DNA of 64,000 nucleotides from Pleurodeles waltl (GCF_031143425.1 NC_090437.1:849723978-849787977), one strand, 5' to 3'; positions 48,716-60,644 are shown, counted from the first letter of the stretch. Made by a program: numbers and translations. The notes: generated by a model not told the origin, from the letters alone.

Positions 48716-48730
48716 CATATGACTATGAGG
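48716..48730 (-). other. HUH nuclease metal-binding motif
   Basis: Codes PHSHM on the minus strand. The two histidines with one residue between are the HUH ligand pair of rolling-circle Rep proteins; the surrounding GAP-HSHMLLWL matches Helitron Rep. Confidence 0.8.
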
Positions 48731-49101
48731 AGCACCTCTTGCTTGTTATTATTTATGCCAAAAGAAAATAGTAACTTCTCCAAGAGGTAGAATTTGTTTT
48801 TTGCAGATGAAGGACAACAGTGCTTGAAATCTGTGGTTAAAGTATGTGCAAACATTTGAAGGATCCAAAGAGCAAAGTTCTCCTGGTGGCTTCAAGTTGA
48901 TGCCTTTAATGTTAGAGTTTGATTCTCTCAAAAACTCATGTAAATCATCTCATGCAACTCGGTGCACCTAAATTTCATAACATACACTTCAGCTCACCTT
49001 GATGACGCTACAAACACTCATTGGCCCCACGTTGGTATGCCATAAAAATTACCAAATTGTGATCCAGCTTCTAATCTTTTTGATGATTTTTTTTCAACAA
49101 A

Positions 49102-49272
49102 GGGCCTGATTTAGATTCTGGCAGAAAGGGTACTCCGTCACAATGGTGACAAATATCCTGTCTGCCAGAAATATAAATCTTATAGAAAATAGTGGGATTT
49201 ATATTTTGGTGGATGGGATGTCCGTCACCATTGTGACAGAGTAACCCATCCTCCAAAATCTAAATCAGGCTC
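49102..49272. mobile_element. 171 bp palindromic MITE in the Helitron
   Basis: GGGCCTGATTTAGATTC at the left, CTAAATCAGGCTC at the right, AAA duplicated on both sides (49099-49101, 49273-49275). Same family as 19762-19931. It splits the Helitron reading between the Rep nuclease and the N domain. Confidence 0.85.
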
Positions 49273-49731
49273 AAAGTATTTTACAGATATACTTTGTACA
49301 TTAACTCCTGTCTTAAGAATGTGGTTAACAGCATATGACAGTCCAGACAAATCACTTTCAAATAAGAGATGGAATACATATGGAATACTTTGTTGAAATG
49401 TAGGGTCCTCTGAATATAATCTTGTTGACCCTTACTTAGCTGCAGGTAGTTGCATAGTGCTGTCATAATACTGTCCACCTAATCCAGTTGGAAATAGTTG
49501 AGGAAAACATTGAACCTCAAAACATTTCTCCCACACACTCAACAGAGCTCCTTTAGCTTGTTTCAACTGATACAGTTCAATAGCATCCCCCATAACCTCG
49601 TTTGAATACAGTGGGTGGATACTATAGGGCTCATAGATTTCTTCAGATCTACTTCAACCCACTTTTTTAAACTGTCCGCATTAAGGCAACCTTTCTTCCT
49701 CCATGCAACTTCTGTTTATGACAACATCTAC

Positions 49732-49862
49732 GGGCCTGATTCATAATGGTAAAGATCAAAAGTCTAAGTTTAGACCTATAGTCTAACGTTACCTGTAGTA
49801 AAGTTACACTTTTGTTCTAAGTTTAGACTTTTGGTCTAAGTTTGTCTTTGTGAATCAGGCCC
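49732..49862. mobile_element. 131 bp palindromic MITE in the Helitron
   Basis: GGGCCTGATTCATAATGG to TTTGTGAATCAGGCCC with TAC duplicated at 49729-49731 and 49863-49865. Same family as 2579-2750. Confidence 0.85.
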
Positions 49863-50396
49863 TACATCTTTATTGTACACATGCTTGTCCTTAAGATACA
49901 ATGTAGCTTTCTTTGCTTTATTTACACCCACTAGTTCCTGCCAGATTTTTATGTTTTTTGTTTTCATGGGCACACCATTCACTAGAATAGCAAGCGGTTC
50001 ATCCAAATCTCTCTCTGCACCCACAGTTTCATTATTACATTCAAATCTGAAGATAAATACACAACTCCACTTTTAAGCCCTTTTTTGAAGCTCAGTGGGT
50101 GGTAATCCCAATCTCTGGTTCCATATGAGCTACTGCTTCAAAAGGATATATATATTTTATGAGTATTCCTTCATAAATATTTCCAAGTCCAAGTTCCTCT
50201 GGAATTTCAATGCCACTAACATTGCTCAGCAGGCATTTTAGCATTCTCTAATTTGTCATTGCAATACTTAAACATGATGACAAATCACATCCTCCTCAAG
50301 TAAATATACTGCAAATTCTAGCCACTTTTCTCTTAACACATCAACATTTTGAATTTGGCCTTTGCAGTGGTTGCGCTGACAACAAATACAAATATA

Positions 50397-50648
50397 GGCC
50401 CTTATTATGACTTTGGGGGGTGGCGGAGGCTGCCCCCCAAAGTCCCGCATCGGGATGACCATATATGTGACCGTCTGCCTGCGGTCCCTATGACAAGTTT
50501 CTTGCTGGGCCGGCGGGCAGAAACAGCGTTTCTGCCTGCCAGCACAGCAGGAAAACACCACAACATTGACGCCAGCTCATAATAGAGCCGGTAGCAATGT
50601 TATAGTGCGTCAGGAACAACAGCACCCATTGCGCTTTTCACTGCCCAT
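50397..50648. mobile_element. truncated GC-rich MITE in the Helitron
   Basis: Begins GGCCCTTATTATGACTTTGG and carries modules of the 30130-30758 family (CTGGGCCGGCGGGCAGAAAC with its inverse; AACATTGACGCCAGCTC...GTAGCAATGTT). It stops near 50648 inside the TTTCACTG module, so one end is missing. Confidence 0.7.
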
Positions 50649-51180
50649 TTTACCCAGACTGCACTTCAGAATCAAAGAAACGTAAATGAATATCTTCACA
50701 AACATTTTCAACCTCTGATACTGTACCATACAAAAGTGCTTTGTTCATTTCTCCTAAACACAATGCAGGGCTTTTTACAAAGTTAAGTCTTCTAACTAAA
50801 TTTTATATTTTCGAATGATGAACAGCCAATATTAAAAAATGATGAAAAATACTTGTGCACCCTTTGCTGAATTAAATTAGAATATTTCCTGAATTACGTG
50901 GATCTAACGCTTGTAACATTGCAATTTTCCGCTTCACCCTTCTTTCTGGAAATGTACATTTTTTCATATATATCAATTGATTCATGGCAAACAGTACAAA
51001 CACCACTGCAGTCCCATTTACACACAGGGGCATGTGTACACCTTTGTTGTACCTCTAAACCTATCTCTTCCTCTACATTTCTAGGAACCATCTCCTCTTT
51101 TGAAATTGTATTTTACCTCATAGAATCAGCTAGTTCTTTCAAATGCATGCACCAATGAGTTATTTTGAAAGTAAGTAGCT

Positions 51181-51859
51181 TACTTCATTAAAGAAAGCCT
51201 CAGTACTAGACGTACGTTTCCGCTCTCCTTTGAAAATTTAGCAAAAATTACTTTCATAAATAAATAATTTGCATATAGCCGGGGCGCTGGAACACCCAGC
51301 TACCCAAGACGGCGGCCTCCTGACCGACCGGGACCCTGCGGTGCCCTGCGGTGCTTCAAGGCAAACGCTTTATCAACCACACTCTCAGTTATATTGTTTT
51401 TCATTCAGTGCTGCCCTTCTTTTCTCATACTGCCTCATGTTTTGTATTGCCCTACTTCTAAACATTGTCAATCATATGTATTTAAATTGTTTCTGCCTCC
51501 TTGTGGGGTGTTTTCTTGCAAGATTTTTCACTTTCAGTCTGACTTATTCCTTCTCCTTTGTGAGTTGATTTTAAGCCTCACCTTTTGGTTGAAAATGTTC
51601 CACAATTTGCATTCTTCCATGTACTATTTTAAGAAATTCCTTAGTTCTGTTACCAGCAGCTCTTTTGTCCCGACACATTCTCTCCACCATGTTCTTTTGT
51701 ACTCCTAGTTTTATGCAGATGGTAGTCTTTCCTCTGTTCTTCTCCTTTCTCAGCATTGTCAATCCTCCTCTTTCAATACACACATAGAATATGAAAAACA
51801 AATATAGAGCACATTTAACTTTACATTACATATTATTAGATTATATACTGTACACAAGT
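51181..51859. other. unassigned stretch upstream of the Helitron
   Basis: A short GC-rich island (51275-51360, with CCCTGCGGTGCCCTGCGGTGC) sits in AT-rich, T-rich sequence. It may be the Helitron 5' region, but no TC terminus can be fixed. No gene recognised. Confidence 0.35.
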
Positions 51860-52590
51860 AAATGGCTACATAAGTGGCTGTAAGTGTGTAACAGGCAATG
51901 TAAAAGCCTGGGTATGGGTGAATGAATGGGTATATGAGTGGCTGTACATGTGAGTTACCTGGTGTATGAGTGGTTGAGCGGATATGTGCATGCGTGTAGC
52001 AGTATCTGTGTGGATGTTTCACTAGATGTGTAAGTAGCTGTGTGGGTATGTGAGTGGCTGTGTTAGTGACTGTGTAGGTGTCTAAATGGGTACATAAGTG
52101 GCTGTCTGGATTAGTAAGTGGCTGTGTTAGTGAGTGTTTGTGTTTGTAATTGTGTGCACAACTGCCTCTGTGAGTGGTGAATACATAATTGCTCTGTTGG
52201 TGTGTGAGTGGATGTGTAAGTACCTCTTTCGCTGCCTGACTGGGTATGTGAATGGCTGTTTGATTTTGTAAATCGGTATTTAAGTAGCTATATGGGTGGG
52301 TGACTGGGTGTATAACTGGGTTTATGGGTGTGAAAGTGTGTGTGTACCTACCTGTCCAAGTGCTGGGTATATGAGTGGCTGTATAGTTGTGTGAGTAGGT
52401 GTGACTGTGCCTGTGTGGGTATGTAAATGGCTTTGTAAGTGGATATGAAGGTGAGTAAATGGATGTGTGAATGCTTTTATTGGTGTATGACTGACTGTAC
52501 CAATCACTTTCTGGCTATAGGAGTGGTAGATACATAAGTGATTTTTTAAGGCTGTAATTTAGTGTGTAAGTGCCTACCTAACTATGTGAG
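51860..52590. repeat. GT-rich degenerate array
   Basis: Irregular 'tgtgtaagtggctgtgtgggtatgtgagtgg' text. Same family as 36080-36660, here on the N-terminal side of the Helitron. Confidence 0.7.
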
Positions 52591-52639
52591 TGGGTGCAAA
52601 TTACATACTATTAAATTGCATACTATATGAATACCATAA

Positions 52640-52990
52640 CTCACGCCCCGGATGTGCACAGTTTTTTGTCAAAAATGTTACAGCAAATATTACAGTTATA
52701 TCATCAATAATGTTATCTAAGATGTCATGAGTGCTGTAATTTGTGTCATAATTAGCAGTGCATGGCAGAGATGAGAGTTGTACTTACCTTAGGGAATGAG
52801 TTATACTTACTTGAGATAACACTAACTGTTGAATTTCTATGTTTTTGTATGTTTAAAATGTGGTCCTCACTATGACGTTCCTGTAACCTTTGTTTTTTTC
52901 ATTGAATTTCTATGTGTTTTTTAAATTCTATTTCCCAACTATAACATCCCTGTAGCCTTTTGGTTTTCAGTGAATTTCTATGATTTTTAT
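52640..52990 (+). repeat. dispersed 'gttatagttac' repeat
   Basis: Shows 'agcagtgcatggcagagatgag', 'ggaatgagttatacttacttgag' and two successive tails 'cctgtaacctttgtttttt' / 'ccctgtagccttttggttttcag', so the 3' part is locally duplicated. Confidence 0.6.
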
Positions 52991-53824
52991 TTTTCTAACG
53001 TCATTGTTGTGGCGCAGCCCCTCACCTGAAAACCAGTCTGTCTGCAGGGGCGATGACTTTTCTCCTGACCTCCTGAGGCACCTCTTGGTGCTGCTGATTG
53101 CACCAGGAACCCCTGCAGGCACCCCAAAAGGAAAGGGGATTTGGAAAAAGGAGAGAAAGAAACACTGCACTCCTTTTCACCAGGTCCAGCTGGGTACAGT
53201 TCTTCGAGTTATGGAGGACTGTCAGTGGAGCCCCTGGAAGTTGCCTTCCTGTGATGAATTACGGAATTGGCGAAGCTATGTGCTATTAAGAGACTGTTTC
53301 ACAGCATTCAAGAAACCATGCATTGGTCTCATTAAACAGAATTCAAAAAGCCATGCACTTATCTAATTAAATTTGACTAATTTGGTTATCTTAGCACATT
53401 CACTCAGTAGTATCAGAAACCTGACCCTCTCTCTTTTCTCACAGATTAATATTTGCAAAAGGTGAGAAAACCTGAATGTCTCTAAATAAATTAGGAAGTT
53501 CTGCAAGCCTCGTTAATGGGTCTGCACTTTCCCCCTTTGGTTTTCTATGACAAAACTACAACATAAAATGAGTAGCAGTACCAAAAGCAAGCCAACTCAC
53601 ACATAAAGTAATCCTAGCACTGAATTGTGTTATCACTATTAGTACAAAAAATAAAGAAGTGGAGGATAGTGAAGTTCTGTCACAGTTCTCAGTTACAAAA
53701 TGAAAGTTGTTAAGGTCCCCACGCTAAATCTGTTATTCAATCCTCAACAAGGCCCCCACTCATAAATCACGCCTGTGTCCTGAGAAGAGGCCTTTCAAAG
53801 TCTCAAGAATGCTATAGTACAATC
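52991..53824. other. unassigned stretch
   Basis: A 128-residue plus-strand frame (52980-53366) has no recognisable domain. Probably part of an LTR-type repeat, but termini are not seen. Confidence 0.3.
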
Positions 53825-54170
53825 AGACTCAGTTGTCAGCTTTCACCCAAAAAACGAAATGACCATAATACAATTCTACACAAACAGATTCCAGACAGCA
53901 TGCTCCACTTAGCTGACAGAAGTGTGTTATTTCCAGAAGATGTCTGCTTAGGATCTTTGCTGCCACGTGAGTCAAGAGGGCGGGTGAGTCCTGGAGGGAA
54001 TTCCAGAGTGCAGAGGGCTTTCCTTGCCAGACAGGAAGAAATCCAAGCAGAGTCATGTGCACAGCAAGAGTATTTATAGTTGGTATGACTCGTGTTTTTT
54101 AAGACACAAGGCAGCTTCTCCCTGGAGACGTTAGGGGCGTGGTGGTTGCCTGGCAACCATTAAACATGTG
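53825..54170 (-). promoter_or_regulatory. possible LTR promoter region
   Basis: On the minus strand a TATAAATA box (forward 54073-54080) lies below a GC-rich upstream part (GGTTGCCAGGCAACCACCACGCCCC), with leader-like sequence after it. The layout resembles a retroelement promoter. No LTR ends or poly(A) signal were fixed. Confidence 0.3.
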
Positions 54171-54589
54171 AACCTGACACATTTAGAAACACAGTACTTG
54201 ACACAGTCACAAGCTCAACAAGGATTGGTGAAAACAACTATATAGTGGAACAAGCATTGGCAACATCAAGTATATGAAACATTGGCAATATATAATGTGA
54301 AATGCAGACAGTACAATGATGTTACAAGCAACCCAGTAGTGCTACATGCACTAGATCAAAACAATACCCCTGAGACAAATTATGCAGAGTTTTTGGGTCG
54401 TGGCAGTCATTACCATTACTATACATTAATCCAACCACTGCTGCAGCCTTCGCCTGTGGACAGCAGAGGTTGCCCACAAGACCTGATCTGCAGATAAACC
54501 CTACAGCCAACCACCCTACCCACCCAACTCCATGCTGCACATGGCCCCTTGGTCGTGTATGACAGGAGTTGGCCACGGCCTTTTTGCGT
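54171..54589. other. unassigned stretch
   Basis: Nothing recognised. Confidence 0.3.
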
Positions 54590-54925
54590 GTGAGAATAGG
54601 TGTGAGAGGGTGTATCTGGGGGTGAGAGTGGCTGTCAGAATGTCTGTCTGGGTGTGAGAGTGCTCAAATCAGTGATTTAGCGGGTGTGTCAGTGTGTGCA
54701 CAGGTCCGTGAGTGGGTCCATGAGTGTGTCACTGGGTCTGAAAATGGGTGTGTGAGAGTCTGAGTGGGTATCTGAGTGGGTGCATAAATGTCTGAGTGGG
54801 TCTTTGAGTGGGTGCATGAGGGTCTGACTGGAGTGGTTAGCGGGTGCACGAGGGTCTGAGTAAGTCTGAGTGGGTGCATGAGTGGGTCCATGAGTGGGTA
54901 CGTATGTCTGAGTGGGTGTGTGAGT
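54590..54925. repeat. GT-rich degenerate array
   Basis: Repeats of 'gtgggtgtgtgagtgggtccatgagtg'. Similar to 51860-52590, followed by a short GA-rich tract to 54965. Confidence 0.7.
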
Positions 54926-55089
54926 GGGAGAAAGAGATTAAAAGAGAAAGAGAGAAAGAGTGACATATTTAGAATGAGATGTTTGTGGACACATTAAAAA
55001 GAAAAATGTATTTGCCATTTAAAAAGAGCAAAATTACCTTTCAGTAGGAGCCTTAAAGATTTATAGTAAAGCAAAAAGAAGGAAACAAG

Positions 55090-55140
55090 ATCAGCTGGCC
55101 TCGAACCCTCAAGGTATGTGACCTTCACACTGAGCTATTT
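55090..55140 (-). other. tRNA-like promoter boxes (SINE head?)
   Basis: Minus strand has TAGCTCAGTG (55128-55137, A-box-like) and GGTTCGAGGCC (55097-55107, B-box-like) 30 bases apart start to start. The T-stem has mismatches and no acceptor stem forms, so this is not a working tRNA; a tRNA-derived SINE relic is the best guess. Confidence 0.35.
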
Positions 55141-55399
55141 GTTTACTATTTTTCTTTTTTTTTCCTGTGACCGTGTGGGAGCCCTTAGGTTCCTACATGT
55201 TTTTTTAAATTATTTTATTTTAAAACAAGCCCTTTACAGCCTATCAGCAGCCTTAAGGCCTCCCCTGTGGTCCCATTGATCCAGCAACCAAAGAGCTGCT
55301 TTAAGCAGCAGCTCCCTGGTTGCTAAAGCCAACATTTAATATCTGTTCTCTGCTCACATACCTGCATTCAGGGAACAGAGATGAAAGTCTGGTTTTTGA

Positions 55400-55690
55400 C
55401 AGTGGGACATGTAGGCATAGTAACTATAACTTGTACCGTAAGATACCTATAACTTGCCGTGCACTGCTAATTACCCCACATGTTACATCACTCCTATGAC
55501 ATTATTCATGATATCAGTGCAACATTTTGTATACAATTATTGATGAGAAAACGGTGCATGGTGTGGCATGAGCTATAGTTACCTTAGGACATGAGTTATA
55601 GTTACTTGAGATCATTATAACTGCTGAAGTTCTATGGCTTTGTGTGTATAAAACTATAACGTTCCTGTCTCCTTTGTTTTTTAGTGAATT
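55400..55690 (+). repeat. dispersed 'gttatagttac' repeat
   Basis: Contains 'gtgcatggtgtggcatgagc', 'aggacatgagttatagttac', 'cgttcctgtctcctttg'. Best match to 27061-27312. Confidence 0.6.
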
Positions 55691-55704
55691 GATATATACA
55701 TATA

Positions 55705-55731
55705 TGTGTGTGTGTGTGTATGTGTGTGTGT
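55705..55731. repeat. (GT)n microsatellite
   Basis: TGTGTG run with one TATG interruption. Confidence 0.85.
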
Positions 55732-55762
55732 CTATCAATGTATATATCTTCATAACTATATC

Positions 55763-55763
<1 letters not shown>

Positions 55764-55825
<62 letters not shown>

Positions 55826-55846
55826 CCTATCTACCTATCCATCTAT
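55764..55846. repeat. (TATC)n microsatellite
   Basis: About fifteen perfect TATC units and then interrupted units (TACC, TCC variants). Confidence 0.95.
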
Positions 55847-55849
55847 ATA

Positions 55850-56369
55850 TTTCTCTATAAAGACAGTTTTTTTGTTTTTTCCGGCGAGAGAGGAAGATCA
55901 CAATTGGAGCTATGTGATTAGTTAAGAGGCTCACTTTTCCTATGAGCCTTCTTGCTTTTGTGGGAGCGAGGTTCTCCCGTGAGACCTGCAAGCACTCTGA
56001 TTGGCTTGCTGTTGAAATGTTAGAAAGAAAATGACGGCTATCACTGTTAACTGTGAAAAATTAGAGGTATTGTGTGAATGAAGTGAAAAAACTACGTAAG
56101 GGGCAGCAGAAAGGCCTGCTATCCACCTAGATTTAGAGAGGAGGTGTCTAAAGCATAATTACTGTGAAGAAAATAAATGTACCTTAACACAATTTTTCTC
56201 ACCGTATCATGAATAGTGAAGAGGAGTAGATGAGTTCTCAAACACTCTATTAGTAGAAATGCATACTGGGGTCTTTCTTTTTGAGAGGAAGTGTGTAAGA
56301 GATAAGTACTGTGATAAATGCTTGCTCCCTCATTGAACATAATTTTGAAATCTATGAGTTAATCGTGTC
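55850..56369. other. unassigned stretch
   Basis: No gene recognised; may include the 5' edge of the plus-strand LINE that follows. Confidence 0.3.
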
Positions 56370-57765
56370 CCTCCGTCTTCACTGTATTTTTGTCACTGGA
56401 ACCTGGACAATGGAAGACTCAGGTCGTTACTTAGTTGTGGCGTTCCCCCCCTGGCTACGTAATGTCGCGAAAAGACCACCTTACCTCGAGAGGGGTTGGA
56501 CTGGGGATTATTTTTTAGGATTCTTTTAATTATGTATCAGTTATGATGTACCAACTAGAGGCTACTGAAGTGGCCTTTTTTCTTTTTTTAGATTGACTCT
56601 CATGAACAATCCTGTTCTTTTGGGACTTCTAGTTTATCGTACACCTGGCCCACGCTCTATTTGTTTTAAGCCTGGGGCCACGTTTTGGACCCATTCTTGG
56701 TTTATCAAAATCTGGGTTGATCTTTGGCTTTACTCAAGTGGTTAAAGCCCCCACTCATATAGAGGGGAACACCCTACATGGCCTTTTTTCCAATTCTCAT
56801 CCTTTCCTTTGATAAAGCCATCCCACTTAGTTGGGTAGATCACCATGCAGTTATCTTTAATAGTCACTGCCCTTTAATGATGCTTATGAGGATGTGATTC
56901 CACCTAAATCTAAAGCTGTCCTTGGTAGGAATTGGAGCAAAATCTCCACTGTAGGTCTTGAACAGGCACTTAATATTGCTCATATCAATGTTGATGATTT
57001 GCCTCATAACACGGCAGAAGGCTTCCTGAACTGGATTAATGTAGCCCTTGAAATTGTGGCACCGTTGACAACAAAGTGCTGACACAGATCCAAACCCTCA
57101 GCACTCTGGTTCTCAGAGGATCTTAAAAATCTTCAACAGCTCCGTCATAGACAAGAACAAAAATGGCATTTGCACCGCAATCCAGTAACAAAGTGAAACA
57201 CAAAGCTATTATACTTCAAAATAAACGTGCTCTTTGTCTAGCTAAATTGTCTTTTAATACAGAAAAAAAATAAGACTGACAGGTAATTCCTCTGAGGAAT
57301 TCTTCAAGAAGTTATAGAATTATCTCAGCACTTCATTCCTGGCTATAGGGACCCCTCGCAAGAGTTCTGTGATGGGCTGGCCACCTGTTTCAGAGATTAA
57401 ATTCTTAACATATGCTCTGTATTTCCTCCCCTTGTGGAATGCAATCTCTCAGTGGAAGCAATGGTTACCTCCACTTTACCAGCTCGGCTTTCTGCTTTTT
57501 CCCCTATTTTGGTGCCAAAAACTAAGGAGCTCCTCATGAATCTCAAGTCAGGGTCACCAGCTGACCCATAGCCACCTAAAATTCTGCAGTTAGCTTCTGA
57601 TTCTATTGCAGATACCTTACAAAGAGTGCTCCACCATACTTTAGATATTAGTATTTTTCTGCACTCTTGGAAGGAAGCTACAGTTATTCCTTTACAGAAA
57701 AAAAACCATGCAATGCAAACCCAGATGCTATGAAACGTTTTTGCCCTATTACATTATTGCCTATT

Positions 57766-57793
57766 TATTGTTATTATTATTATTATTATTATT
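57766..57793. repeat. (ATT)n microsatellite, LINE 3' tail
   Basis: TTATTGTTATTATTATTATT run marking the 3' end of the minus-strand LINE. Confidence 0.8.
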
Positions 57794-58437
57794 AACAAGA
57801 ATTTATAAAGTGCAACGTTCACCTCAGAGGTATCATGGTGCTAGCAAACTGCCTGTAATACATAGACCTAGACAAAACTGCCACCACCTGTAAACCCAAG
57901 TTCCAACTCCTACTTAGGGTAGAGACAGGTTTTTAAGTTCCTCCTAAAGCTTTAAAGATTTACGCCAGTTCTTAGTTCCATAGCTGAGCGGCACTAACCT
58001 GCAAAGACCTGCCGCCAGATCTTGCTTTCCAGAAGCTTGGTACAGATACTAGGTTTGCAGACGTAGACCGCAGTCACTTCCGATGCCTGTAATGACAATC
58101 TTTTCTCCTCAAAAGTGTTGGGCCTGTACCATGTAAAGCTTTAAAAAATGCACACATTGCTTTAAAAGCAATTCTTTTTTTGACTGGTAACCAGTGTAGC
58201 TCTCTTAAGGTACTCAAGGCAGAATCAAATCTGGATTTATTAACTACAAGCTTCGTTGGTATTTCTTGAATGCTGTCAAGTCTTTTGAGTAAGTAGTCTG
58301 GATCTACAAGCAGAAGTGCATACCACCAAACACTGTACTACGAGCTTCCTTGCTGAGTGAGGTAGCAATGGAAAAATCTTCCTTAGGTTTCTCAGCAGGC
58401 CATAGCATGTAGCAGCTGTTTTATTTAGATAGGTTTC

Positions 58438-60644
58438 TGTTAGACCTGACAGCCTTAGGGTGGTCACCCCTAACATTTTGCCTGCCTCCCTCCACTTTTG
58501 GGATACTGTTTTTGCTGGTTTTTAGACTCTGCACACTTTACCACTGCTAACCAGTGCTAAAGTGCATATGCTCTCTCCCTTTAAACATGGTAACATTGGA
58601 TCACACCCAATTGGGCTATTTAATTTACTTATAAGTCCCTAGTAGATTGCACTGTCTGTGCCCAGGGCCCGTAGAATAAAAGCTACTAGTGGGCATGCAG
58701 CACTGATTGTGCCACCCACTTCAGTAGTCCCTTAACCTTGTCTCAGGCGTGCCATTGCACGGTCTGTGTGTGCAATTTCACTGCCAATTCGACTTGGCAT
58801 TTAAAAGTACTTGCCAAGCCTAAAACTCCCCTTTTTCTACATATAAGCCACCCCTAAGGTGTGCCCTAGGTAACCCCTGGGGCAGGGTGCTGTGAGGGTA
58901 AAAGGCAATACATGTACCTGTGTAGTTTACATGTCCTGGTAGTGTAAAACTCCTAAATTCGTCTTTACACTACTGTGAGGCCTGCTCCCTTCATAGGCTA
59001 ACTTTGGGGCTGCCCTCATACATTGTTTGAGTGGTAACTGCTGATCTGAAAGGAGTAGGACGGTCATATTTAGTATGGCCAGAATGGTAATACAAAACCC
59101 TGCTGACTGTTGAAGCTGGATTTAATATTACTATTTTAGAAATGCCACTTTTAGAAAGTGAGCATTTTTCTGCACTTAAATCTTTCTGTGTCTTACAATC
59201 CATGTCTGGCTGGGTTTAGTTGACAGCTCCTTGTGCATTCACTCAGACTCACCCCAAACACAGGATACTCAGCCTCACTTGCATACATTTGCATTTTGAA
59301 TGGGTCTTCCTGGGCTGGGAGGGTGGAGGGCCTGCTCTCACACAAAGGACTGTCACACCCCCTACTGGGACCCTGGCACACAGGATTAAACTGAAATGGG
59401 ACCTGGTGCACTTCTAAGCCCCTCTTTGAAGTCTCCCCCACTTCAAAGGCACATTTGGGTATAAAAACATGGCCTCTGCCCTACCACCTCAGACACTTCC
59501 TAGAGAAGAAACCTGAACCAGAATCTGCACCCTGACAAGGAGAACTGCTGGCTGTCTAAAGGACTCACCTGACTGCTTTCTGAAGAGGACTGCTGCCTTG
59601 CTGTTGCCCTGCTGTCTCGGTTTCTTACTTCAGACGTGCTCTCCAAGGGCTTGGATAGAGCTTGCCTCCTGTTCCCTGAAGTCTCAGGACCAAAAGGACT
59701 TCTCTCCTGCAGCTGAAATCCCAATGTGGCAAAATTTAGACGCACCGCCTGCCAAGAACAATGCACAGCCTGCTTGCGGTGAAAATTTCACCGCACACGA
59801 GTCGGGAACAACGCAGCCCGACTTTGCAAACAGAAGATCGACGCAGTGCCAGCGACGCGACAAGAACTTCAACGCACAGCCCTACTGGATCGACGCAAGC
59901 CAACTCAGAACAATGTCGCCCGATTTCCTGAGAGGAATTGACGCAGCGCCTGCTGTGCGGAGGAAAATTCCATGCATCGCCTACCGGAATCGACGCAGCC
60001 GCTGTGACTTCACTCTGCAAGCCCAGGATTCCACACATCTCCCCGGGGTGCCTGAAAACCCCACAACCCAAAGAGGATCCAAGTTTGCACACCGGAAATC
60101 AACACAACGTCTCCACTGCGTGGAAAATAACCATGCAAGTCCGTGTGCGAAGGGGCGAAACCGACGCACACTCACCATTTTCCACGCATCTCCTCTGCAG
60201 TCCCTTGCAAAGATTTTTCAACGCAAACCAGGTACTTTGCCCTGCAAGAGACACTTGTTGTTTCTAAGAGAACCTAAGACACTTTTTATTGCTTTTACAG
60301 TAATCTTTTAACTCTAAAGACACCTGATATCACTTTTAGTGATATCCCTTAATTTGCTTATTTCATCTTTAATCGTTTTGACCTGCATTTATTCAGATAA
60401 ATATAATATATTTTTCTAAACACTGTGTGGTGTATTTTTGTTGTGTTATATTATGGTATTGTATGATTTATTGCACAAATACTTTACACATTGCCTTCTA
60501 AGTTAAGCCTGACTGCTCAGTGCTAAGCTACCAGAAGGTGGGCACAGGATAATTTGGATTGTGTGTGACTTACCTTGACTAGAGTGAGGGTCCTTGCTTG
60601 GACAGGGGGCAACCTGACTGCCAACCATAGACCCCATTTCTAAC
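58438..60644 (+). mobile_element. 2.2 kb LTR-like element (solo-LTR-like) inside the minus-strand LINE
   Basis: Starts TGTTAGACCTGACAG and ends CCCCATTTCTAAC, giving short inverted ends. It is flanked by GGTTTC at 58432-58437 and 60645-60650, a 6 bp target duplication, and the interrupted LINE frame reads on across it. It has no protein-coding domain; its long central frame (59598-60311, 237 residues) is discussed with the GACGCA-rich tract. The 3' part is AT-rich with ATATAATATA-like text (60400-60460). Size, ends and duplication suggest a solo LTR or a short non-autonomous retroelement. I believe it is abundant in newts, unverified. Confidence 0.65.
59740..60240 (+). repeat. GACGCA-rich degenerate tract in the LTR-like element
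   Basis: Recurrent 'atcgacgcagc' / 'attgacgcagcgcc' / 'caacgcacagcc' at irregular spacing of roughly 40-60 bases, CpG-rich compared with its surroundings. It keeps a frame open for 237 residues but the translation is low-complexity (Asn/Arg/Thr-rich) with no domain. Confidence 0.55.

Larger units (their letters stand above)
44895..51180 (-). mobile_element. Helitron, near-complete coding span (copy 2 plus single-copy 5' part)
   Basis: The minus-strand coding trace runs from about 51180 down to 44895: N-terminal Helitron-specific domains, HUH nuclease, PIF1-type helicase, then the protease-like domain. Three Harbinger-type MITEs (49102-49272, 49732-49862, 50397-50648) interrupt the N-terminal third. 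GT-rich arrays lie outside both ends (43895-44475 and 51860-52590). Helitron termini were not found, so the true element ends are unknown. Confidence 0.85.
46055..51180 (-). pseudogene. Helitron RepHel remnant: N-domains, HUH nuclease, helicase
   Basis: Unlike copy 1 this reaches the N-terminus. From the high coordinate: a Cys-rich opening (VCKWDCSGVCTVCHES, about 50950-51020); IPEELGLGNIYEGILI and, beyond, LVNGVPMKTKNIKIWQELVG with KATLYLKDKHVYNKD (49850-50000), as in the Helitron DUF6570-type domain; CFPQLFPTGLGGQYYD (about 49460-49510) and YVFHLLFESDL, the Helitron-like N domain; LDPSNVCTYFNHRFQALLSF (about 48830); the HUH motif PHSHM within QARGAPHSHMLLWLQN (48716-48730); then Rep tail and helicase motifs as in copy 1 at +7,815. 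Two consecutive stops precede the HUH motif and further shifts follow, so no full protein is made. It would nick, unwind and roll-circle copy the element. Confidence 0.83.

Noticed and set aside
53829..54156. Minus-strand ORFs of 77 and 106 residues as genes
   Set aside because: They overlap an LTR-promoter-like region and have no conserved features.
55090..55140. Functional tRNA gene
   Set aside because: T-stem mismatches and no acceptor stem pairing.
59598..60311. 237-residue plus-strand ORF, the longest here
   Set aside because: Falls wholly inside a dispersed LTR-like element; composition follows the GACGCA repeats, and overlapping frames on both strands are equally open.
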